A stretch of 64,000 nucleotides of DNA, taken from assembly GCA_026636295.1 (NCBI GenBank), contig CP089460.1, positions 861,183 to 925,182 on the forward strand, written 5' to 3'. The position numbers and the translations under genes were made by a program. Origin of the DNA: Medakamo hakoo (taxonomy: Eukaryota; Chlorophyta; Trebouxiophyceae; Coccomyxaceae). Below the pieces are notes generated by a model that was given only the letters and a program-made list of their open reading frames with translations, searched no databases and was not told the DNA's origin. Shown piece after piece: positions 13,125-25,400 of this stretch (position 1 is the first letter of the stretch; the number at the start of each line of letters is the position of its first letter).

Positions 13125-13185
13125 GACACACCGCTCAAAAAGAAAACGCCGCGCGCCGTCCCCACCCACCCCGCCTCCACCACAT

Positions 13186-13576
13186 TCAGTTCCCGCCCCG
13201 CCCGCAGTGCAGCAGGCTCCCCGCCCCCAAAAACAGCCCAAACACGGCCGCGCTCGACAGAGTCGTCTGGCCGATGTACCGGACTTTGTAAATGCCAGGC
13301 ACCTTGTACCGAAAAGCTTCGTACGTCCCGTACAGGGCGCCTGTCAGGTGTGGGGGGGGGAAAACAAAGGCAGGTGGGTGCCACTGAGAGGTGGGTGTGA
13401 TGGGGAGTGGGTTGCCTGGAGGACACAGACAGCAGGCCCGGCAGCACAACCGGCCCGCCCGCGGCCCTCCACCGCCCGCCCTCCCACTCCCCACACTTCT
13501 TACCAATAGATGCCCCGAGCGCCCCACCCACGCTGGCGCCGGTCATGACCCTGTTGGCGCACCGGGAGTCGACCAT
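13186..13576 (-). CDS. ROMO1: ROMO1/Mgr2-like mitochondrial inner-membrane protein
   Basis: Two exons (13576-13504, 13340-13186) give 75 residues. The sequence has two glycine-rich membrane helices: VMTGASVGGALGASIG, then RYIGQTTLSSAAVFGLFLGA ending SLLHCGR. This matches plant ROMO1 homologues, including the linking GTYEAFRYKVPG. Yeast Mgr2 and animal ROMO1 act at the TIM23 import channel and influence mitochondrial ROS. Two Cys near the ends (SRC and LHC) fit the family. Confidence 0.92.
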
Positions 13577-13897
13577 TTTGTTTGGCTGTGTGTGGCGAGC
13601 GAGCGAGGGCTGGCCAACAGAAAAAAGCCGTCTGGCGACGACGTACGCGGTCTGGCAATGAAAGTACAAAGCCTGACGCAGTGTGAGCAGTGTCCCGCGC
13701 CCGGCCCGGTGGGTGTGCGCACGGGTGTGCCGGCGGGCTTTCGTGTGTGGTGGCGCGGACCGAAAGAAGGTGTGAGTGTGCCGGCACACCAATGCCGTCG
13801 CTCTCACTGCCTCTTTCATCGGCCGTGCGAGAACAAGCTCTCATCGCTGCGGTCTTTTCCCCTCGACACGGCACCGCGTTTCAACTATCGGTCGGCC
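13577..13897. promoter_or_regulatory. Divergent promoter, ROMO1/small coiled-coil gene
   Basis: These 321 bp contain a perfect 14-bp palindrome GTGTGCCGGCACAC at 13776-13789, 108 bp before the + strand start. No TATA box is evident. Confidence 0.45.
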
Positions 13898-14335
13898 ATG
13901 CCGTCCACCAAGAAGCACAAGGCCAAGGTAGGCGTGTGTCGCTGAGCTTTTGGGAGAAAGGGCGCTGCACCGTGTGCGGTCGACCTGCCTCACGCATGCA
14001 CTCACGCGCTCTACCCTGTACCCTGCACATCCACCCAACAGCCCCTCCTGGACGGCCTGGCCTCGGAAGCGGACGAGCTGCAAAAGCTGGCGGCGGACAT
14101 GCGGGCCCGGCTGCGCAGCCTGGAGGTACGGATTTTGATGGAGTTTTTTTTTCTCCTTCGCCAACCTCTCTGTCCCTCTCTCTAACACGCTTTTTTTCTC
14201 ACGCCCACGACACAACAACAACAACAGTTTGAGGAGACCATCTTCCAGCAGGTCCTGGACCGCTTACTAGAGCGGGAGCGGCTGCAGGAGCGACAGGGGG
14301 GTGGTGGAGGGACTGCCGCGCCGGGTGCGGGCTGA
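13898..14335 (+). CDS. Small basic coiled-coil protein, unknown
   Basis: Three exons (13898-13927, 14042-14125, 14228-14335) give 73 residues: a Lys-rich N-terminus MPSTKKHKAK, a heptad-like helix (LLDGLASEADELQKLAAD to RLRSLE), then a second helix FEETIFQQVLDRLLERERLQERQ, and a Gly tail. Phases are all zero and both introns have clear pyrimidine tracts. The helices suggest a subunit of an oligomeric complex. I do not recognise the family. It is too small and too split for ORF-only gene finders. Confidence 0.7.
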
Positions 14336-14751
14336 ACGTGCACGCTTGCCTGGACAGATGGAACACTAGAGGACTGTAGCGGTTTTATAAGGGGAGGGTA
14401 GAAAAAAGGACAAGGACGGCACTGTTACAAATCGACGGCATCAGATGAAAGAGAACACTGAAACACAGAGAGAAAGAAGAGCGGCAGCTGCTCGGCGGCG
14501 GCGGCGAAAAAGAAAACAAGAGTGTGTGTGGGGGTGGGGTGGGGTGGGGTGGGGTGGGGTGGGGTGGGGTGGGGTGGGGTGGGGTGGGGTGGGGTGGGGT
14601 TGGGCGCCTGGGCCACGCAGCGGCCGGCCGTGCGCACGGCCGAGCCCTTCGACCAGCCACCCCGCCATACCACAGGCCCCCAGGAAGGCAACGCGCCAGC
14701 AAGCGGGGCGCGGGCCGTGGCACCGCGCGCGCGCAGCAGACTCCTCCGGCC
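14336..14751. other. Convergent spacer with G-rich satellite
   Basis: These 416 bp lie between two converging genes. They include TGTAG at 14375-14379, a plausible poly(A) element for the + strand gene, and the (GGGGT)14 array. Nothing coding was seen. Confidence 0.55.
14531..14600 (+). repeat. (GGGGT)14 perfect pentanucleotide array
   Basis: Fourteen uninterrupted GGGGT units occupy 70 bp. Every unit has a G4 run, so the + strand could form several stacked G-quadruplexes. Confidence 0.97.
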
Positions 14752-16709
14752 TCATCCACCCTTGCGCACGCCAGCGACCGCCGCCCTCCCCCGCGCCGTC
14801 GCGACCAGCGCCGACGGCGCCAGGCCCGGCACTGCGGCCGCTAAAGCCAGCAACGCGGTCCACGACGCTTCATCCCACCCGGCGTCACCGGACTTGGCCA
14901 GGGCCAGGCGGCCCGGGCCGAGGCCGCGCGCGGCTTGGACTGCGCCGCGGCCGGCGATCGCAGCGCACGCCGAGACGTCGTCGGGCGCGCTGCCGTCAGA
15001 CCCGCCGCCACGCCTCAGCACCAGGCCCGGGTTGGCGCGGGCGTCCAGCGAGGTCAGGGACGGCGCGGCGGCCAGCCAGGAGGGCAGGTGGACCAGGCCG
15101 CAGTGGGAGACGTCGAGGGCGCGGAGCGAGCCCGCGTGCCGGCCCAGGCTTTCGGGCAGGGCCGGCCCGACGCCCGGCCCACAGCCCGCCAGCGACAGGC
15201 GGGCCAGCCGGGGGGAGGCGGACAGGCCTGACGCGAGGGCGGCCAAGCCCGCCGCGCCCAGCGGCCGGCCCGACAGGTCGAGGTCGGTGAGGGCGGGGAG
15301 GCCGCCGGGCGGCAGCGGCGGGACAAACTCGCCCGCCCTCGGCGCGCCGCCGCCGCCGCCGCCCACGCCCGCCGCCAGGTCTTCCTCCATGGGCGCGTCC
15401 TCTTCAACCAGGCCCGGGCCTGAGAAGGCAGAGTCCGGGTCGGCGCCCAGGTCCAGGACGGACAGGGCGGGCAGGGCGGCCAGGGCGGCCGGCGGCGGGC
15501 CGCCCGGCGCGGCGCCGGCCAACAGCAGCGCGGTCAGGCCCGTCAGCGCGCCCACCCCCGCGCCCGCGTCCCCGCCGCAGTCCATGCCCGCGTTGCCGGA
15601 CAGGTCCAGGTGGGCCAGGGTCGTCAGGCGCGGGATGACGGGCGGGAGGGAGGTGAAGCCCAGGCGCGTGGCGGAGAGGTGGCGGAGGCTGTGGAACGGC
15701 GTGAGGGCGGGGCGGGGGGCAGGGAGGGTTAGGGTGTGTGTGTGCGCGTGGGAACAGAAAAAAGGGGGGGGGGCGCCCGCCCTCTTCCGCGCCTCCTTCC
15801 TCTCCCTCCCCCTCCTCTCTCTCTCTCTCTCTCTCGCACACCTGGCCAGGGCCGTCAGGTTGGCCGGCAGCGGCGGCGCGCCCACCCGGTCCCGGGCGCC
15901 CCCGGCACCGCCGTCCAGCCGCAGGGCGGTGAGGGCCGTCAGGCGGCCGAGGTCGGCCTCGCCCTCCGGCCACGCCGTCAGCCGGGCGCCGCGCAGGTCG
16001 AGCTCCAGGTCTGACAGGCGAGGCGAGACGGCGGCCGCGGCGGCGACGGGCGACAAGTCGTCCGCCGTGGCGGGCGGCGCGGCTTTGGGCGTCGGGTCCG
16101 TGTCCAGGCGCAGGGCCAGGCGGCGGAGCTGGGGCGGGTGGGTGGATGGAGGGGTGTGTGTGTGTGGCTGGGGTTGAGAGCGCGCCGCACGGACAGAGGG
16201 AGAGAGACAGAGACAGCAACCCGCTCCCACCACGCCTCTCCTCCACACCCGTACCTGGCCGCCGCGGGCTTCCAGCCACTTGCGGACGTCGGGCCCGCGC
16301 AGGCGGGCGCCCCGCCCGCCGCCAGCACTCCCAGCCGCTTCGGCGCGTGCCGACACGTCCACGTCCGTCCATAAAGCGGACGGTCCGGCCGCCGCGTCGC
16401 GCCATGCCTTACAGACGAGGGGGAGGACGGTGTGGCTGTTTTTTTGTTGGGGCGTGTGGTTTTGACGGGCGGGAGAGGTGTGAGGGAGGAGGGGGTTGGA
16501 GGAGAGGCAGGCGGGAGAGTGAGGGCGCGCGACGCGCATGGCCCTCACCGCGTCACAAACGGCAGGGACGCCCCAATGGCTTGCACCATCTCCGGCGGCA
16601 GGTCCACCCAGGGCGGAAAGTCTGGTCCGCCCTGGGAGGGCGGCAGGACGGCGGGCCGGCCCGGGGGTGGGGGCGGGGAGGGCGAGCGCTTGGGTGCGGC
16701 GTCGACCAT
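14752..16709 (-). CDS. F-box/leucine-rich-repeat protein
   Basis: Four exons (16709-16549, 16435-16255, 16128-15842, 15688-14752) encode 521 residues. An F-box spans the first junction: DLPPEMVQAIGASLPFV then VLPLVCKAWRDAAAGPSALWTDVDV. It is followed by about ten LRRs of form LTALRLDG, LAHLDLSGNAG, LTALLLAG, LSVLDLG, LTDLDLSG, LARLSLAGCG, LRALDVSHCG and LTSLDARAN. Such proteins act as substrate receptors of SCF ubiquitin ligases. An acidic loop (VEEDAPMEEDLAAG) and a Gly run interrupt the repeats. The C-terminal ~80 residues are Ala-rich. The frame stays open upstream of the chosen start to about 17294, but the F-box position and the ATG context favour 16709. Confidence 0.85.
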
Positions 16710-17771
16710 TGAGGAGCGGCCACAAGGACAACGGCCGGCTGGCGGGGAGGCGGACGCGGTGGCGCCGCAGTTTCGGCCCGCGCGCGGGTTCAGGGCGTCT
16801 GCAAGCAGCCCTGGCGGGCGCGGCAGGCGCGAAGGCAAGGCGCGCGGGCCCGGTGTGTGCCCCCCCCCCCGGAAACAAGAGAGGGCGAGGACTCGCAAGT
16901 GGCGGCGGGTGACCCCCGCCCCGCCCGCCAAGAGATGGAGCGCGCCTCCGTCCATGAGGGGTGTGGGAGCGCGGACTCCGCCGTCCCACGGCTCAAACGA
17001 GCCTGTAAAGTGTCCTGACTTGTCTGGGGAGGAATGGTGGCGAGAAAGCTGGGGGGCGGGGGCCGGCGACGGCCGCCGCTCCCATGGCTGGAACAGGAGA
17101 GCAGGCAAGGCAGGAGGCGCGAGGTCGACCAACCGCCAAGCGCGCTCACACCGAATTTCCGTGCGAGAGAGGTGCGTGCCTCCGCCCCTCCTTTCCCCCT
17201 TGCCTCCCTCACTCGCGCGTGTCCAGCATGTCCACAATCTATTTATGTGGGCGCGCGGGGCGTGCGAGCCCTTGGAGAGGCGGCCGGCGAGCATGGCGAC
17301 TCAGGGCGCGGCCAGCGAGCGCGCTGCGCGTGGCACGCGTGCGCGCACCACGATGACGCCGCCCAGCCGTGCATTAGCCGCGCGCGGGTCAGCCTGCTTA
17401 AGTTGCTGACCCGGCCCGGTGCCCGCGAAACGGGCTTGGGCCGTGACCCTGCCGTGGGCGGTGGCCATTTCTTTTTTCGGCGAGTGGGCATGCGTGTGCC
17501 GCGCGGCGCTCAGCCACCCCAAGAAACGCGCCGGCGGCGACGCTGCGTCCGCTTCTGAGCCCGCCTCCCCAGCGTGCTGCAGAGGACAGGACGCTGGTGG
17601 AGTCGAGGGACGAGCGTCTGGTGTTGTACCGGGCCTGGCGCGCCCTCCACCCGCCTCTTCTTGGACACACCACTCTCACGCACCCCCCCCGCCAAAAAAA
17701 ACACACACAGGCCCCACGACCCCTCTTTCCCTTTCTCCCGCCACAGCCAACACACCATCAAAACACCCACC
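16710..17771. other. Long divergent spacer
   Basis: The 1,062 bp between divergent starts show no frame with recognisable protein similarity, though the minus frame upstream of the F-box gene is open by chance to 17294. A TATTTATG-like AT island lies near 17238-17245. It probably holds two promoters and 5' UTRs. Confidence 0.45.
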
Positions 17772-18518
17772 ATGCGCCGCTCCGTCCTGGTGGCCGCCAT
17801 CGTCGCCGCCCTCGCGGCGTCGGCCGGCGCCCAGGCCGTGGGCGAGCAGCAGCAGGCGGCGGCGATGGTTGCCGCGCCTGCCGACGCGCCCGCCGCCGTC
17901 GCCGCGCCCGCGGAAGCCGCCGTCAACGCGGCCGACGCGGCCGTCGCCGAAGCGGCCGAGGGCAACGAAGCCGAAGCCGCGTCCGACGACGCGGCCGCGG
18001 CGGTGGACGACGCGGCCGCCGCCCAGGCCGCCGCGACGGAGGCCGCGACTGCCAACCTGCCGCTCCCCGCGCGCGCCGCCAACGCCCTGCCGGGCCTGAC
18101 CGTCCAGTCGCTCGCCGCCCTGCAGTCGGCCGCCGCGACCGTGCCCAAGCCCGCGACGGCCGAGGTGGCGGCCCTGGGCCAGTCCTTCGCCGACAAGGTC
18201 ACGGGCGCGTTCAACACGTTCAACTACTCGGCCGTCCCCTGGAACGCGATCGCGCACAAGGTCAACACCCAGGCCGACAAGGCGGCCAAGCAGGTGTACG
18301 CCAAGATCGAGAACAAGCTGCCGGCGGTGAACGAGACGGCCCTGGCCGCCAAGATTCAGGCGCCCGTGGAAAAGCTCAACCACACGGTCACGGCCGTCAA
18401 GCAAAAGGTGGCGGGCGCGATCGAGTGGGAGGCGCCCAAAAAGCTGAACGCGACGGTCAACGACCCCAAATTCAAGGACGCCATCAACAAGACGGTGAGT
18501 CGGGGTTGGTGGGGAGGG

Positions 18519-18563
<45 letters not shown>

Positions 18564-20520
18564 TGGGCGGGACGGCTGGATGAGAGAGAGGCGGCAGTCG
18601 CGCCTAGAAAAACACTCACCCCCTCCCCTCCCCTTCCCCCCCCCCCAAACAGCTCTTCCACCCCTTCTGGACGAAACCCGAGTTCAAGGCCCTCGTCCAG
18701 GACTCGCCCGTCAAAGTGACGTGGGCCACGCCCGCCGAAATCGAGAAGCGCGCCGCCGCCGCCGCGCAATCGGGCGCGGGCGAACAAAACATGTTCAACC
18801 AGGCGGCGTGGCAGGCGAACGATGTCCAGGCGCTGCCCGCGGGCGCAGCCGCTAAGGCGGGGTCGTCCGCCGTGCCGCAGACCATCGTCCTGTCCAAGAC
18901 CCTGGACGACGTCCGCGCCCTGGTCGCCCGCATCTCCGCGGGGCAGGGCCCCACCCAAGCCGAGGTGACCAAGGCGGTCGAGGTGGCCACGCCCGCCGTC
19001 TCGGAGCTGGCCGCGTCGGCCCAGCCCGCGATCGAGGCCGCGGCCGGCAAGGTGACGGCCTACCTCCAGAAAAAGGCGCCGGAAGTGGCGTCGCTGGTGT
19101 CCGCCCCCGCTGGCAAGGCCGGCGCCGCCCCGGCCCCCATCGACGTCTCGGCCGTCGGCGCGGAATTCAAGTCTTTCGCCCAAAAGGTCGCGCCCGGCGC
19201 GGTCGCGGCCGTCGGCGCGGCCAACCCGCAGGCCGGCGCCCAGCTGGCCGCCCTGGCCAAGTCGGCCGGCGTGGACGTCTCCAAAAACGCCGACCCGCTG
19301 AAGGTGGACGACATTGCCAAAGCCGTCGACGCCGTGGGCTCCAAGATCAACGCCACGGTCCAGGACCCGCACTTTGTGGACAAGGTAAGAAAGGAGGGGG
19401 GGTGGGGGCGTGGGGCGGGGTGGACAAAAAAAACCTGGGGGCGGCGCGTACCCCCCCCCCTCGCTCGTTTTTTTTTCCTCTCACGACGCACCGCCCGCCC
19501 TCTCCCCCCACACCCACCCTCCTGACGCGATAGGTCCAGGGCGTGCTGGGCAAGGTCAACGCCACGCTGGAAGCCAAGTGGAACAAGGTCATGGCCAACG
19601 GCGTGCCCAAACCCGCGGGCGCGAAGAAAGCGGCCGCGCCGCCCAAGGCCAAGCTGCCCGACCCGACCCCCGCCCTGGACGCCGTCCTGCCGCCGTCTTT
19701 CAAGGCCATCGTCACCCCGCCCTCCCGCCGCACCGACGCGGACAAGGTGGTGTACGACGACACGCTGGGCGCGGTCGTGAAGGTGTCGGAACAGGCGGAG
19801 CTGCGCAAAGAGTTTGAGGCCAACAAAGCGGCGACTGCGGCCGCGGAGAAGGAAGCCGAGAAGGCGCGCGCCGAAGCCGACGCCGAGATCGCGCGCACCA
19901 ACGAGGAGCTGGCGGCCCAAGCCAAAGAAGCGGCCGATGCGAAGGCGGAGCCGGTGCCGGAGGGCAAGGGCACGGCCGCGGTCGCCGCACCGAAAGCGGC
20001 CGCCGCGGCCGCCGCGCCCGCGCCGCCCAAGGCGAAGCCTGCTGCGCCCGCTGCTGCCAAACCCGCGGCCAAGACCGCCGCGCCCGCCCCCGCGTCCGCG
20101 CCCGCCAAAGGTGCGGATGTGGTGTCGTTCAAGCAGGCGCCCGCCCGCAACGCCACGATGCCCCCCAAGCTGGAGGTCCGTGGTGGTTGAGCCGGCGTGG
20201 TGTGTCGCGCACGCCGCTCCCGGCCTCCCGCGCCTCCCCTCTCACGCAGCCGCCCCCCCACCCCCCACCCCACTCCACACCAGGCGCTGGCCACTGAAGC
20301 GGGTGAGTGGGAGCGCGAGCTCCGGGCCAAGGTGAATGGCACGAAAGCCGCGGACCTGGCCGAGGAAGCCCTGGCCAAAGCCAACGCCAAGCTGGACGGC
20401 GTGATGAAGGCCGGGCGCAAACTCAGCCCGGACCTGTCCAAAGTGCGGGACAAGCTCAGCGAGGCGGACGCGAAAGCGGAGACGCTGACGGACGGGTTTA
20501 AAGTGAAGGGCGCGGAGTGA
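17772..20520 (+). CDS. Secreted Ala/Lys/Pro-rich glycoprotein with coiled coil
   Basis: Four exons (17772-18494, 18653-19384, 19534-20175, 20284-20520), all phase 0, give 777 residues. MRRSVLVAAIVAALAASAGAQA is a clean signal peptide. The chain is highly Ala-rich and carries nine N-glycosylation sequons (NYS, NET, NHT, NAT x4, NKT, NGT). A motif LNATVNDPKFKDAINKT recurs as INATVQDPHFVDKVQG and then VNATLEAKW, showing an internal repeat. A charged coiled coil (EAELRKEFEANKAATAAAEK-type, about residues 575-640) precedes an Ala/Pro/Lys linker like those of cell-wall proteins. No Cys was seen in the mature chain. Function unknown; an extracellular matrix or vacuolar role is inference. The last donor (GTCCGT) is weak. 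Confidence 0.75.
18523..18566. repeat. (GT)n microsatellite in an intron
   Basis: A nearly uninterrupted GT tract of about 20 units lies in intron 1 of the secreted glycoprotein gene. Confidence 0.9.
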
Positions 20521-21024
20521 GGGATGGATGGATGGATGGATGGATGAGGGGGGGCAGTGGGTTTCGGACACGCCCACCCATGGACGACGGAAAAAAACGG
20601 CGGTTCAATGCTGGCCGTCGGAGAATGAGAGAGAGAGAGAGAGGGAGTGGGCGTGGGCATGTGTGCGTGAGTGCCTTTTGCGTGAGTGAGAGTGAGAGTG
20701 CTTTTTTTTCTTGGAGGGTGGGAAACAAAACCGACGCGGGCCGCGAGTTCATGCGAGAGAGGGTGGGTGGGTTGGGTGGGGGAAAAACTGTGCGTGCGAC
20801 GTGCGTCCCCATTCCCACCTCGCACGCCTTGTGCCGTGCGTGGCTAGGGGGACGGGGAGCCCCCGTCGCCCCGCTTAAAAAGAGAGAGAGAGAGAAAGGC
20901 GTGCTTGTGTGTGTGAAAGCCCGTGGTCAAAAAACAAAACCAAAAATGCCTCATGGCTGTGCATGGGGGGGTCACACACGGCTCCCCACCCCGCCCCACC
21001 CACCCCTGGGCCCTCACGCCCCCC
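20521..21024. other. Convergent spacer with microsatellites
   Basis: These 504 bp between converging genes contain (GGAT)5 at about 20522-20544, (GA)n near 20629-20645 and again at 20881-20894. Nothing coding was seen. Confidence 0.55.
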
Positions 21025-22424
<1,400 letters not shown>

Positions 22425-25400
22425 ATGGCGAGCTTGAAGGAAGCGCACCTGTCGGCGGCCATCGCCTGGTCGCCGCTGGGACCTTACCTGGCCGCGGGCA
22501 CGGCTGCCGCGGGCGTGGACGCGTCCTTTTCGTCGGCGTCGGCACTCGAGGTGCGTGTCCGCATTGATGGCAAGCGTGGCACGGCAGGGTGGCGCGGCGG
22601 CTGATGCCGGCGCACGGCGGGCTGAGAGGCGGGGACGTATGGGCAGGCACCGGTCTTGCTGGACTCTGCAAGCGGCGCCTCTTCCCACCGCTGCGCCGCC
22701 TCAATGCACGCCGCTCGTTGGCTCTGCGCGCCATCGACGCGGCGCGCTGCCTTTTTTTCCCTGCTCTCTCCCCGTCTCACGCCCACGCGTCCACGCCCTC
22801 TCAAAACCACCAGGTCCTGGTCGTCGACCTGGCCAGCCCGACGCCGGACCTCCCTCGGGCGGGCCCGCCCGCCCCCGCCCCCGACCGGTTCACCCGGGTG
22901 GCGTGGGGCACGATCGGCGCCGACGGGCCGCACCCGGTGAGTTGTGTGTTTTTTCACGCGGTCGGCACGCCGTGCCGACAGCCAGAGGCATCCGCGTGCA
23001 GGGATGAGGAAGGAAGTGCCGTGCTGCCTGAGGACGTGGGGGCGCAGGGCGAGCAATGGACGCCAGGGCGCGCGCCCCCCCTGCCCGCACGCGCCGAGTT
23101 TCCAATGCCTCCCCCCCCCCCCGCCTGCGCGCTGTGCGGACGGCACCTCTCACCTCCCGTCCCGCTCTCACGCCTTCCGCCCTTCACCTCACCAGGAGGG
23201 CGTCATCGCCGGCGGCCTGGCTGACGGTACCATCGCCCTGTGGGACGGCGCTGGGCTCCTGGGAGGCGGCGGCGGCCACCACGCCCACGCGAATGGTGGG
23301 TCGGCCCGCCCGCCTGCGTCCCCGCTCGCCCGCCTGGCCCCACACGCTGGCGGTCCTGTCTCGGCCTTGTCCTTCAACGCCGGCTCGCCCAACCTCCTGG
23401 CCTCCGGCGGCCTGGACGGCGAGCTGCGCATCTGGGACGTGGCCGCGCCGGCGTCGCCGTCGCAGTACCCGCCGCTCCAGGCGGGGAGCGGGGGGGGCGG
23501 GGGGGGCGCCGCCGGCGCCGCCGCCGCGCGCGGCGGCGCGCACCCGGCCACCGCGCTGACCGCCCTGGCCTGGAACCCCAAAGTCCCGCACATCCTCGCG
23601 TCCGCGTCCGGCTCCGGGTCCGCGACGGTGTGGGACCTGAAGAAGCAGCGGCCCGTCATCGCGCTGACCGACGGGGCGGGGCGCATGCGCCGCCCGGGCG
23701 CGCTGGCCTGGGACCCGGCGTGCGCGACGCGCGTCGCCGTGGCCTGCGGCGACGACATGTGCCCGGCGGTGCAGGTGTGGGACTTGCGCCGCCCCGCCGC
23801 GCCGCTGGCTGAGCTGCTGGGCCACGCGAAAGGCGTCCTCGCGCTCGCCTGGTGCGAGGCGGACCCGGCCCTCCTCCTGTCCGGCGGCAAGGACGGCCGG
23901 GTCGGGCTGTGGGATGTCACCGGGCCCGGCGTGCTGTTGGGCGAAGTCTGGCCGGGCGGCGGGTCCGGCGGCGGCGGCGCCGTCGCGGACGTGGCGTGGA
24001 GCCCGCACGCGCCGGGCGTGTGGGCGGCCGCCGTGCTGGGCGGCGGGCCGGCGCCGGCGCCGCCCGCCCCCCACGCGTACGGCGCGCCCGCGGCCGCGCC
24101 GTCCGCCACCGGCTCCGTGGCCGTGTGCGGGACCGCCGCCTTCAGCCCGCCGCCCGAAGCGGGCGGCCCCGGGCGCCCCCTGGCCCGCGCGCCCGCCTGG
24201 CTCGCCCGCCCCGCGTCGGTCTGCACGGGCTTTGGCGGCCGCCTCGCCTCCGTCGCGTCCGCGCACCGGACGCTGGCCGACGGCACGGACGTGCCCGCCG
24301 GGTCCGTTGCCGTCCAGGCCGGGCTGGGGGCCGGCGCCGGCGCCGGCGCCGCCGCCGGCGTCCTGGCCTCCACGGCGGAAGCATTCCTGGACGGGGAGCT
24401 CGGCGCAGGCGACGCGGCCGCCCTGGCCGCGCTGTGCGCCGCGCGCGCGGCCGCCCCCGCGCCCGACGAAGGCGCGGCGGCCGCCCCGCCCTCGCCCTCC
24501 GACGCGGAAGCGGCGGAGGAGTGGGGCCTGCTGCGCTCCCTGTTCGAGTCGGACCCGCGGGCGGCCCTGTTGGCGCAGCTCGGCTTTGCCGACGCGCTGC
24601 CCGACGGCGGCGGCGGCGGCGGCGCCGGTGCCGGCGCACCTGGGACGCCCGACCAGCCCGCGCAGCACCCGGCGGACGACGCGCCTCCACCCCAGCCCGG
24701 CACGGCGGGCGGTGACCCGGCCCGGCGCCGGTCGTCGGCCGACGGCGCGGGCTTGGGAGGCGCGGACGACGCGTCCTTTTTCGAGGACGGCGGTGCGTCG
24801 TTTTTCGAGGCGCTGCCTGCGCTCCCGCCGGGCGGCGGCGCCGCGCCCGACGCCGGCACGCCCGGCGGCGCTCCCGCGTCCGGCCCCGCGGCCGCCGCCG
24901 CCACCCCACCGCCCGCCGCCTCCTTCTTGTCGCCACGCCCCTCGTCCGCGGGCGTGGCGGCGGGCGGGGACGACGGCCTGAGTGCTGAGGACGCGGCCAT
25001 CCAGCGCGCGCTGCTGGTCGGAAACTATGCCGCGGCCGTGGCCGCCGCCCTGGCCGCCGGCCGGGGCGCGGACGCCCTGCTCGCCGCCTCGCTCGGCGGC
25101 GGCGACCTGTGGGCCCGCACCGCGCTCGACGTCGGCCGCCGCGCCCCGCGCCCGTACACCCGCCTGTTGAAGGCCCTGGCGGACGGCGACTTGGCCGGGC
25201 TGGTCGCCGCGCGCCCGCTCGACGGCTGGCGCGGCACCCTGGCCGCGCTCGCCTCTTACGCCGCGCCCGACGCGTTCCCGGGCCTGTGCGATGCGCTGGC
25301 CCGCCGCGCCGCTGCGGCGGGCTTGGGTCACGCCGCCGCGTGCGCGTGGGTGTGCGCCGGCAACGTGGACGCGGCCGTCCGGCACTGGGCGGCCGGGCTG

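Noticed and set aside
14531-14600. GGGGT array as an interstitial telomere
   Set aside because: The unit differs from the TTAGGG telomere of this chromosome, so it is better described as a G-rich microsatellite.
16545-17294. Upstream extension of the F-box gene to a Met at 17294
   Set aside because: No similarity upstream of MVDAAPKR; the F-box is normally close to the N-terminus.
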